From assembly GCA_903904755.1 (NCBI GenBank), contig CAIVDV010000053.1, positions 62,001-126,000 of the forward strand: DNA of 64,000 nt, written 5' to 3'. The translations under genes were made by a program, and so were the position numbers. This DNA comes from an uncultured Acidobacteriaceae bacterium. GTDB lineage: Bacteria > Acidobacteriota > Terriglobia > Terriglobales > Acidobacteriaceae. This document shows, piece by piece, positions 1-7,487 of the stretch (position 1 is its first letter; every line of letters begins with the position of its first letter). Under the pieces are notes generated by a model. It was not told where the DNA came from. It saw only the letters and a list, made by a program, of their open reading frames with translations, and ran no database searches.

Positions 1-124
1 GGTTGTCGCAGGTGTATTCCACAATTTCGTGGCCATTGGCGCGCAGCAACGCTGCCTCGGACTCAGCCGACTCGTCCTCGCCGCCGCGCAGAAGATACCG
101 GTTATGCACACACAGTAACTTCAT
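1..124 (-). CDS. Glycosyltransferase family 4 (GT-B), N-terminal fragment cut by window edge
   Basis: Only the first 41 codons lie in the window. The protein begins MKLLCVHNRYLLRGGEDE, the typical opening of GT4 enzymes in exopolysaccharide clusters: a first Rossmann beta strand followed by the glycine-rich RGGED turn. The ATG overlaps the stop of the upstream glycoside hydrolase gene in an ATGA arrangement, so the two are translationally coupled and this is a further member of the exopolysaccharide operon. Donor and acceptor sugars cannot be read from a fragment. The family call is fairly safe from this N-terminus; everything after residue 41 is outside the window. Confidence 0.75.
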   Translation of the reverse strand, partial: MKLLCVHNRYLLRGGEDESAESEAALLRANGHEIVEYTCDN

Positions 125-1512
125 CGCGTAGCCTCGATCTTTCCCGGCGCTTTGGCTAAGCGCATCCGTTTCTCGATCTCCATCGTCTTTCCAGCTCCCA
201 AATGCACATCATCAGACACCCGGAACAGTACACGCTGCGGAAACACTGTTGCCGCAGGAATACCGCTTGATCCGCTGCCCGCCCTCGAAACACAACTGTC
301 ACTCTGCGGCGTGGTTGCAATCACACTTTGCGGTGAAAATGCCGCACTCCTCTGCGGGTTCCAGTAAATAAAGCTCTCTTCTCCCGGCGCAGTCAGGCGG
401 CAGGACCAAGTCTCGTTCGCATCGACCACGCACCCCTCCAGTCGCCGGCCTGTCATCCAGTTGCGAACCTTGTCATAGGCCGCCGCTGCGGGAGTCGAAT
501 GATTGTTATCATTCCGGGTCATATTAACGGTAACCCAATTTCGGTTGTCCCAGGCATACCAATAAAGTCGCACTGCACCGCTGGCCCATCCCAATACCAT
601 CGTCCGTGCCGCAAAGGCGGCCTGCTCCTCGTCATTTGAAAACTGCCGCGGTGCCGTCCATGAGGTCTCAGTATCCCACAACGGCTTATCGATATGCGCT
701 GCAGCCATTGCTGCACGAACATCGGAGGCCAGTTCCGGAATCCGCTCTGGCGGAGCCGGTGTGGTGTACAGGTGGTAGGCAATCACATCGACCAGCTCTC
801 CCCCACCCATCCCCAAAAACTGCTTCAGCCAGGGAATCCCGTCGTTGGTTGTCGCCGAGGGCGAAACGACCAGCGCCCCGGGATCTGCCTTGCGAATCGC
901 GCGGGACGCCACCCGCGTCATCTCCACCATCTGCTCCACCGTGTCGTTATAGAAGCCCTTCCAATTCGGCTCGTTCCAAATCTCATACCCCTCGATACGC
1001 CCCTTGTAGCGTGCCGCCACCGTCCCCACAAAATCAGACCAGTCCTGCATCGAGCTCGGCGCACCCGTCTCGCGCGGAAAACGGCCGCCCTCCGGGAATC
1101 TCGATGCCCAGTCCGGTGTTTTTCCAAACGTGAGAAGTATCCGCACATGGCGGCTTGCCGCCAAGGCCACCAGACGATCCAGCTTTTCAAACCTGTATTG
1201 CCCGCGTGCCGGTTCAAGGTCCTTCCACGTCGTTCCCGTGTCCCAAAGCCGCAAGGTCGCAAACCCCACATCCGGCCAGGCGGTGCCTTCCAGCAGGCGA
1301 TGCACATGCATCCCGAAATACTCCGCCGGAACAGGTCCGGGTGGCCCTGCAATGGCACGCGGCCCTACCGGCCCCTGGGCCCGGCATCCCCCGGCGGCAA
1401 GCAACAGGAGAAAGGCAAACGCAACACGGATTCCCGCAAAAGCCGCGAAAATGCGCTGCGGCGATTTCTCCTGCCGGCCGGACGCGCTATTTGCCAAATT
1501 CCTCTTCCCCAT
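121..1512 (-). CDS. PslG-like GH39-type glycoside hydrolase, predicted lipoprotein
   Basis: 463 residues from the ATG at 1512; longer in-frame extensions run into the upstream glycosyltransferase gene and lack a better start. A hydrophobic stretch ends in a lipobox-like LLLAAGGC (Cys43), so it is probably a lipoprotein. The rest is a TIM-barrel glycosidase: a W-N-E-P-N motif holds the likely acid/base Glu181, and D-T-E-T-S-W holds the likely nucleophile Glu282, the clan GH-A pattern seen in GH39. Exopolysaccharide clusters often carry such an enzyme (PslG in the Pseudomonas Psl cluster) that trims or releases the polymer in the periplasm. Its position between glycosyltransferases of this operon supports the same role. 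Family is likely; substrate is unknown. A GH5-like assignment is the alternative. Confidence 0.78.
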   Translation of the reverse strand: MGKRNLANSASGRQEKSPQRIFAAFAGIRVAFAFLLLLAAGGCRAQGPVGPRAIAGPPGPVPAEYFGMHVHRLLEGTAWPDVGFATLRLWDTGTTWKDLEPARGQYRFEKLDRLVALAASRHVRILLTFGKTPDWASRFPEGGRFPRETGAPSSMQDWSDFVGTVAARYKGRIEGYEIWNEPNWKGFYNDTVEQMVEMTRVASRAIRKADPGALVVSPSATTNDGIPWLKQFLGMGGGELVDVIAYHLYTTPAPPERIPELASDVRAAMAAAHIDKPLWDTETSWTAPRQFSNDEEQAAFAARTMVLGWASGAVRLYWYAWDNRNWVTVNMTRNDNNHSTPAAAAYDKVRNWMTGRRLEGCVVDANETWSCRLTAPGEESFIYWNPQRSAAFSPQSVIATTPQSDSCVSRAGSGSSGIPAATVFPQRVLFRVSDDVHLGAGKTMEIEKRMRLAKAPGKIEATR

Positions 1513-1564
1513 TCGCTCATTCCCGCAGGATCGCTGGCCACTGGTGCTCAGGCGATCCTGGCGT

Positions 1565-2458
1565 CTAGTCGTAGTATTTGTGTTCCCGGTTGAACAGCGC
1601 GGAAAAAGTGCCAAGACCCCGCGCCATAAGCGCACGGGATTTGACCGCATAATGAAAACCGAAGAGTCCGCGCGGAAGCGTGACTGCCCCCACAATCAAT
1701 CCTCCCATCGCCTTTCCAGCGCGAATGATTCGCGTTCGGAGACCTGGGCGCAGGTAGAGCATGGTGCGAGTCACTCGATTGGCTGTGCTGCGCGCCCGAT
1801 CGATGATCCAGCGCGCCGTAGTTCGCCCGGCAGGCACAATCTCAACAACCTTCGCATCTGCCGCCCAAACGAATCTCTTGCCGTCCATCCGGACGCGCTC
1901 AAAAAAATGCGTATCCTCTCCGGATGTCTTGTCGAATCGTGTATCAAAGCGGTAATTGCGTGCAATCTCGCCCTTCATGATGAGATTGTTCGTAGCCACC
2001 CATCGGATTGCCGCACGGTTCAGATGAGTTTTCGGAGCAAAGAAACCGCCCTTCCTGACCCACTCGGGAGCATTTTCGAATTCAGGAATTACAGGCCCGC
2101 AAACCACGTCGGCACCCGTCTCGGTTTGGATCTGCACCAGTTGGCGCAACCACCCTGGAAGCGCGAATTCGTCGTCGTCAATTGAGCAAACGAAATCGAA
2201 CTCCTGCGCTTCTGACAGGGCTCGGTTACGAGCGCGGGCGATTCCCTTTTGCGGCTCGTGAAAGTAGCGAACGCGCGGTGGAAAACGATTCGATATCTCA
2301 GCGACCGTACTGGCCGCGCTGGCGTCGGGGTCATTGTCAATCACAACCACCGAAAACTGGCAGTCTGCATCGACCTCCTGTGAAAGCACTGACAAGAGCG
2401 CCTTCGACAGCCAGTCTGGCCGTTTGTAAGTGAGCATGCAAATCCCGATGTTCTTCAT
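1565..2458 (-). CDS. Glycosyltransferase family 2
   Basis: 297 residues. The ATG at 2458 is preceded by AAAGG at a sensible distance and gives MKNIGICMLTYKRP, the standard GT2 start; an upstream extension is not needed. The GT-A fold signature is visible: VVVIDND in the nucleotide-binding region and CSIDDDEF as the metal-binding DXD-type motif near residue 95. The enzyme would add one sugar from a nucleotide donor to the lipid-linked repeat unit on the cytoplasmic face. It sits between the GT4 gene and the glycoside hydrolase in the minus-strand exopolysaccharide operon, with about 50 bases to the next gene. Sugar specificity cannot be told from sequence. Confidence 0.85.
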   Translation of the reverse strand: MKNIGICMLTYKRPDWLSKALLSVLSQEVDADCQFSVVVIDNDPDASAASTVAEISNRFPPRVRYFHEPQKGIARARNRALSEAQEFDFVCSIDDDEFALPGWLRQLVQIQTETGADVVCGPVIPEFENAPEWVRKGGFFAPKTHLNRAAIRWVATNNLIMKGEIARNYRFDTRFDKTSGEDTHFFERVRMDGKRFVWAADAKVVEIVPAGRTTARWIIDRARSTANRVTRTMLYLRPGLRTRIIRAGKAMGGLIVGAVTLPRGLFGFHYAVKSRALMARGLGTFSALFNREHKYYD

Positions 2459-2529
2459 CGACAACCCTTTCCAATTTTTCAACACCGTTCGTGCAAAACG
2501 CGACAACCAACCCGGATTTTGGATATCTG

Positions 2530-3681
2530 TTACAGCGCTTCCAGGAGGGCACTCAGGTTCCCCCCACAGTCGTAAACAGTTCGAAGATACTCAAAACCGC
2601 ATGATGCCATCTTTTGGCTTCCGGCAGGGTCCAGAATCAGTTCGCGAATTCCTGCTGCGAAATCCTCTGCCGTGTCTTCAATCCGCAGATGCACCCGGTC
2701 TTCAAATCCGCTTCCCTCTGCACCAACTCTCGTGGTGACCACCGGAATCCCTTCCCGTATCGCATGAATGGTCTTCATCTTCACGCCGGAACCGCGTCGC
2801 ATTGGATTGACGAAAACGCCGGCGGAACGATAGAGCGGGTCAAGCGAAACCGGATCGACACACACCTGGCACGCCGCCGCAGATGCCAGTTCGGTGGCAA
2901 GTTGCATCGCGTTCCCTGAGCCGCCGCTGCTTCCCGCCACCACAAATTCATAGCCCGGTACGTCCAGCAACAGCGGGTGGACATTCCGCACATACCAACG
3001 CACAGCCTCACAATTCAACGGAACACTCAGGCTGCCGACAAACAGCACCCGGCGAGAATCACGGTCCCGCACTGGAAGGCTCGCAGGAAGAGGCTCCAGC
3101 CCTGGCGGCAACCACCGGGCAACAACCTTCCCAGCCGCGCATTGATCCGCTTCTTCCCGGGATATGAACCACAACTGGTCTACCAGGCGATGCGACCGCT
3201 TTGCCAAAAGCCCGTACTTCAATGCCTCACTCGCAAAAAAGAGCTTCCAGAATATCCGGTAATCCGCCGCAGAAAGCTCTGCCATGTACTTCGATTCGTT
3301 GTTGTGAACCCTCAGTGCCCGAACCTTGGCCGAAAGAGTCGGATTCTCAAAGATGGGGAGAACTTCTTCCGACTCCGCAAGCACCAAGTCGTAACGCTCG
3401 TCCAGCGGAACCTTGGCCAGTCGCCCACTCCTGGCAACCTGCATCGGCCTCAACTTCAATGCGCAAACTGCAATTGGCACACGGCGAACAAACGTAATCC
3501 TCTCAACTACCGATCGAATTACGGCGAGATTCGCATCTCCTGCGTCCGGCTCCGCGGCGGTCGTCAGCAAATGAATCCTGTAGCCAAGTCCCCGCAGCGC
3601 GAGCAGTCTCGTCCATATATCGCTCCGGAATCCATCGACCGGGGGATATGGGAGAGTCTTCATCACATGCAGGACTTTCAT
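2530..3681 (-). CDS. Glycosyltransferase family 4
   Basis: 383 residues from ATG 3681 (MKVLHVMKTLPYPPVDG); an alternative ATG lies four codons upstream at 3693, directly after GGAAGG, and the choice is not certain. The fold is GT-B: N-terminal glycine/proline-rich acceptor half, then a C-terminal half with VLFVGSLSVPLN, GYEFVVAGSSGG, and the donor-site region YRSAGVFVNPMRRGSGVKMK followed by EGIPVVTTRVGAEG, as in GT4 enzymes that contain a Glyco_trans_1_4-type domain. It probably extends the exopolysaccharide repeat unit. It follows the polymerase/ligase gene after about 210 noncoding bases, the widest gap in the operon. Confidence 0.85.
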   Translation of the reverse strand: MKVLHVMKTLPYPPVDGFRSDIWTRLLALRGLGYRIHLLTTAAEPDAGDANLAVIRSVVERITFVRRVPIAVCALKLRPMQVARSGRLAKVPLDERYDLVLAESEEVLPIFENPTLSAKVRALRVHNNESKYMAELSAADYRIFWKLFFASEALKYGLLAKRSHRLVDQLWFISREEADQCAAGKVVARWLPPGLEPLPASLPVRDRDSRRVLFVGSLSVPLNCEAVRWYVRNVHPLLLDVPGYEFVVAGSSGGSGNAMQLATELASAAACQVCVDPVSLDPLYRSAGVFVNPMRRGSGVKMKTIHAIREGIPVVTTRVGAEGSGFEDRVHLRIEDTAEDFAAGIRELILDPAGSQKMASCGFEYLRTVYDCGGNLSALLEAL

Positions 3682-3894
3682 CGCAGGTAACATCCTTCCT
3701 GGTTGCTGATTCAACGTAGCGATCGAGCGCAATTCGAGTTCCATAACCTCAATTGACCGTGCACACACGAATTGGAGGTGCCGGCACACTGGGACTCCTC
3801 CAGCCCCGGCGCATCACAGTATTGCCTTCCACTCCCTGAAGAAAGCGCCGCCCCGCAGTCAATGGCCCGCAGACGCGCCGCTCCAGCGAGTCCA

Positions 3895-5190
3895 CTACGG
3901 AAGCGACGGCACCTGCACGCGCGGAGCGCTGGCCTGCTGCACCTGTGCGCTGGAGCGGAACCGTACTGCCGGCAAAGGTTTGCCCTCCAAGGCCAGGGAG
4001 GTGTAAAGCACCGTAAACAAGACGCATGCGAAAGAGGAATCAAAGATGAATTCACTCTCTCCAAACCCATGAACAAGAATGAAAAGGACGCACGCAATCG
4101 GCCACAATGCCATCCGGCCAGCAGTCCAGCGAATGTGCCGAATCGACATCGCGGAATATTTCCACAGCAAAAATACGGTTACCAGAATCCCCGGCACGCC
4201 CACCGACAGCCAAAGCTCAAGCAGCGCGTTGTGAGCGGAAGGAACAATCCAGCCGGATGTAATCACCACATCCAGAGACTCTCCGCGAAGTCCGGTCCAA
4301 AACGCACCGTATCCATAGCCAAGCCACGGACGATGTTCAATCGCAAACACAAGTTGCTTCCAGACAGCCGTTCGTCCCGTAAGCGTTGCGTCTTTTCCCA
4401 GCAGCCGCAGCAGAAATTCCGTGTTGGTCGCAGCGAAAAAGGATACAAATCCCAGAAAAGACAGAACGATCATATTCGCGGCGAAAAACTGTTTCCCGGG
4501 CAGCCGCACAATACTCCAAAATGGCAGCGTTGCCAGAATAATCACCGCAGCAGCTACTGAGGTTCCTGAGCGCGACAACAACAGCATCGCGGTCGCGAGG
4601 AAGAGCCAGCAATAGCGAAGCCACTTAAACCTCTCATAGCGACTCAGCACTGCCAATGCAACCGTCAATCCGATATAGAACCCAAAGCCATTCTTGTTCT
4701 GGGCCAGCCCCTTCAATGCGTTGTGCTGTTCGGCATCCAGAACAAATTTGCGCGCCACCACAAGAAGCACCATAATCGCGCCCATCGCGACCACAAAGCC
4801 CTCCATCAGAAGGTCTGCAAACTCGGCAATCGAATACCGTTCTCCCAGATAAACGCCAATTGCAAGGGTCGCAAACTCAAGTACGCTCTTGCGCAGCGTG
4901 AGCGTTGGCTCAATGCTCCAGGCCACTGAGCAAAACTGGAGCACCAGCATCAGCCAGATTGGCCAGGCGCGCAGCGCAGCCGCAATCCAGCGCTTCAGGC
5001 GCGAGAGTATCAGAAATACCGCAAGACCGTAGATGGCGGCCTGAACCATGACAATCTCAAAATGAAGTCCGCCCTGCAGCGACAGATACGCGTCCTGGTC
5101 AACATTGCCATAGAAAATAGAGGTGAATGTTCCCATCAGATAGAGAATCAGAATCAGGACAAATCCGCGTTCCAGAAATCTTAGAAACAT
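3895..5190 (-). CDS. O-antigen ligase / exopolysaccharide polymerase (Wzy/WaaL family) membrane protein
   Basis: 431 residues with about ten to twelve hydrophobic segments. The family signature is in the large periplasmic loop and after it: TGRTAVWKQ, then HRPWLGYGYGAFW and AHNALLELWLSVGVPG, which match the Wzy_C/O-antigen ligase domain. It would polymerise lipid-linked repeat units at the periplasmic face, or ligate them. The ATG directly follows the flippase stop codon and is preceded by GGAGG five bases upstream, so the two membrane proteins are co-translated. Polymerase and ligase members of this family cannot be separated by motif; the exopolysaccharide context favours polymerase. Confidence 0.85.
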   Translation of the reverse strand: MFLRFLERGFVLILILYLMGTFTSIFYGNVDQDAYLSLQGGLHFEIVMVQAAIYGLAVFLILSRLKRWIAAALRAWPIWLMLVLQFCSVAWSIEPTLTLRKSVLEFATLAIGVYLGERYSIAEFADLLMEGFVVAMGAIMVLLVVARKFVLDAEQHNALKGLAQNKNGFGFYIGLTVALAVLSRYERFKWLRYCWLFLATAMLLLSRSGTSVAAAVIILATLPFWSIVRLPGKQFFAANMIVLSFLGFVSFFAATNTEFLLRLLGKDATLTGRTAVWKQLVFAIEHRPWLGYGYGAFWTGLRGESLDVVITSGWIVPSAHNALLELWLSVGVPGILVTVFLLWKYSAMSIRHIRWTAGRMALWPIACVLFILVHGFGESEFIFDSSFACVLFTVLYTSLALEGKPLPAVRFRSSAQVQQASAPRVQVPSLP

Positions 5191-6543
5191 TTATACCTCC
5201 ACCCTGTTCAGTTTCTTCTCACCGGAAGACGGTGGTGGCGGAACACTGGATCCAATCCTGCTGCGTCGCTCCTGGGAGATTCGCCAGCGGATCACCGTGT
5301 ACAGAGAAACCATCAGCAACGTATCAGTTGCCACGCTCGACCACGCGGCACCGCGCCATGTGAACTGTCGGATGAGCCAAAGGTTGATCACTACGTTGAA
5401 GATTGCAATCCCAATCTGAACGTATGACCGCTCTGACTGCCGGTTTGCGCCGGTCAGAATGTCGGTCAGGAATGCGTGCACAGACTTGATCAACGGAAGC
5501 GGGCTGAGCCAGCGCAGAGCCTCCACGCTGTCTGCATATTTCGGCCCCATCACCCATGGCACCAGTCCCGCCGCGCAAAACAACATCAGCGATACAACCA
5601 GCCCATAGGGAACGGAACGACGCATAATCTTCCGGGCAAACTGCGCAGTAGCCGTTACGCCTCCCTCACCCTTGCGAAAATACTCCGTATAGGTAGAAGC
5701 TGCCAGCGCCCGGATTGGCACAACGGATGCATCGACAAACCGATACGCAACCGCGTAAACCGCCGCTGCTTCCACCGACGCCATGCGCGCAAGCTGTGTC
5801 TTGTCAATGTTGTCGTAAACGGTTTGCGCCGTGAACGATGTGGCAAAATGAAATCCTTCCCCGAGAGATGCCGGAATGCGTCCAAGGGCCAGCTTCGGGC
5901 GTCCGCAGGCGCGGATGACCGACCATATCTGATACAACGCCGCCATCAGCGCCGCGCACAGATAAAACCTGGCCCACAGTGCAGGGCTGGGAGAGAAACA
6001 AAGCAGCACAAGACAGGCAAAGAACCGAAGGACAGAGCCAGACAAGGTTGCGCTCGCAGCCTGGCGCGGTCGATCCATCGCCAGAAACGCCAGGGAACAG
6101 TTCGCCGTCAGTTGCGTGCAAATCAGATCGGACAGCGCAACACAAAGCAACATTCCCACTGAGACGGAAGCCGGCAGCAGCCACCCTCGCAGAAACTGAA
6201 GCACCACCGCCCAGCAGATTCCCGAGATGACCGTGATGAAGATGGAGTTGCCAAAGTAAAGGTTCAACTGGCTCCGGTCACGCGATGCGTATTTCATCAT
6301 CACCTGGCCGGCACCCATCGGGCTGAACGGGGCCAGCGCCAGAACGACGGCGGTCGATGCCACAAACGCCCCGTATCCGGTTGGCCCAAGAACCCGCGCG
6401 ATGATGACAAAGTAGCCAAATTGCGCAACAAGCTGCACCGCCTGCCCTTGAAACATCCAGGCGGCGCTGCGACCTATCTTCGAATTCAGCTGCTGTGCAA
6501 TTGCGCCCTTGAGCCGCTTCACTGCCCCTCCGGCAAAACTCAT
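5191..6543 (-). CDS. Polysaccharide flippase (Wzx / MVF-MATE superfamily)
   Basis: 450 residues, almost entirely hydrophobic segments separated by short charged loops, consistent with 12-14 transmembrane helices. The N-terminus SAAWMFQGQAVQLVAQFGYFVIIARVLGP (split here only for reference: helix 1 with its conserved LGPTGYGAF loop) is typical of Wzx-like polysaccharide exporters. It would flip the undecaprenyl-linked repeat unit to the periplasm. The start ATG overlaps the Wza-like gene stop (ATGA), and the stop abuts the polymerase start, so it sits in the middle of a tightly packed operon. No substrate information is visible. Confidence 0.85.
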   Translation of the reverse strand: MSFAGGAVKRLKGAIAQQLNSKIGRSAAWMFQGQAVQLVAQFGYFVIIARVLGPTGYGAFVASTAVVLALAPFSPMGAGQVMMKYASRDRSQLNLYFGNSIFITVISGICWAVVLQFLRGWLLPASVSVGMLLCVALSDLICTQLTANCSLAFLAMDRPRQAASATLSGSVLRFFACLVLLCFSPSPALWARFYLCAALMAALYQIWSVIRACGRPKLALGRIPASLGEGFHFATSFTAQTVYDNIDKTQLARMASVEAAAVYAVAYRFVDASVVPIRALAASTYTEYFRKGEGGVTATAQFARKIMRRSVPYGLVVSLMLFCAAGLVPWVMGPKYADSVEALRWLSPLPLIKSVHAFLTDILTGANRQSERSYVQIGIAIFNVVINLWLIRQFTWRGAAWSSVATDTLLMVSLYTVIRWRISQERRSRIGSSVPPPPSSGEKKLNRVEV

Positions 6544-7487
6544 GGCAACGAGTGGTAAACAGCCGCGCCGGCTACAGTCTCAACCAGCCCCGATGTCTGA
6601 CCGGCAATGTGCTTCATTGTGCTCGGAGGAATGTAAAGGATATCGTTGCGGGAGAGTTCGAAATCGTTCCCCTGGCCTTTCAGCAGGTCGCCCACTTTGA
6701 CCCGCGTGGACACATACCCGGTCTCACCCTTGTGCAGCAAGTAGGCTCCGTTTTGCGATGCCGTATACAAAGAGCCGCCTGCCTGCGCAAGCGCCTGCAG
6801 AATCGTGATTCGGCCATTGTCCTGCATCACAATACCGCCCGGACGCCCGACTTCACCCAGCACGTAAACAATCCCCGCACGCGGCACAACCACAATGTCG
6901 CCCGGATAGATAACCACGTTGGCGGCCAGCGCGTCGTCTGCGCGATCGGTCTTCAGGTTCACCGTCACCGTCTCTTCATTTCCCAGGCGGTGTTTGATTG
7001 TCACTCGCGTGTCAGCGAGTGGCGTAAAACCACCCGCCAGCGAGATTGCGTCCAGCACGCTGCGCGTAGACATGATGGGGAAAATCCCGGGATGGCTGAC
7101 CTCGCCGGTAACGGAGATAGCCTGCGAAGCAAATTCGGCAATCAGCACCGTAACGTGCGGCTTCACCTGGAAGTTGCGTCGAACCAGCTCATCCTCAATC
7201 CACTTTCCAGCTTGCGCCGCCGTCATTCCGGCAATCTTTGTCTGGCCAAGCAGCAGCAGGTTCACCCCTCCGTCAGATTCAACTCGAACCGTCTGGGTCA
7301 ACTCCGGTGTATCGTAGGCTGCTATATTCAGCAGGTCGCCCGGTCCAATCAGCACCGGATGCGTCCCTGCAAATCCTGAAGCATCGGCCGCACTCTGCCC
7401 GCTGGCCGGCAACACAAGGAGCAGCCCGGCAAGCGCGACAACAATACGAGCAAGGAATCTACGCCTGGGTTTCAATTGCAAGTCCAT
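6540..7487 (-). CDS. Polysaccharide export outer-membrane protein (Wza/OPX family)
   Basis: 315 residues from ATG 7487, which overlaps the stop of the wzc-like gene by one base (TAATG) and has AAGGAG upstream. After a basic N-terminus and a hydrophobic signal segment ending near PASGQSAA, the Poly_export domain starts with IGPGDLLNIAAYDTPEL (about residues 45-125), followed by two SLBB-type domains (ISVTGEVSHPGIFPI and VYVLGEVGRPGGIV). It would form the periplasm/outer-membrane channel for the polymer together with the adjacent co-polymerase. I see no lipobox cysteine at the cleavage site, unlike E. coli Wza, so membrane anchoring may differ. Confidence 0.9.
   Translation of the reverse strand: MDLQLKPRRRFLARIVVALAGLLLVLPASGQSAADASGFAGTHPVLIGPGDLLNIAAYDTPELTQTVRVESDGGVNLLLLGQTKIAGMTAAQAGKWIEDELVRRNFQVKPHVTVLIAEFASQAISVTGEVSHPGIFPIMSTRSVLDAISLAGGFTPLADTRVTIKHRLGNEETVTVNLKTDRADDALAANVVIYPGDIVVVPRAGIVYVLGEVGRPGGIVMQDNGRITILQALAQAGGSLYTASQNGAYLLHKGETGYVSTRVKVGDLLKGQGNDFELSRNDILYIPPSTMKHIAGQTSGLVETVAGAAVYHSLP

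Noticed and set aside
1512-1695. Longer N-terminus for the glycoside hydrolase
   Set aside because: It would overlap the GT2 gene by 130 bases and put 61 non-hydrophobic residues before the lipoprotein signal.
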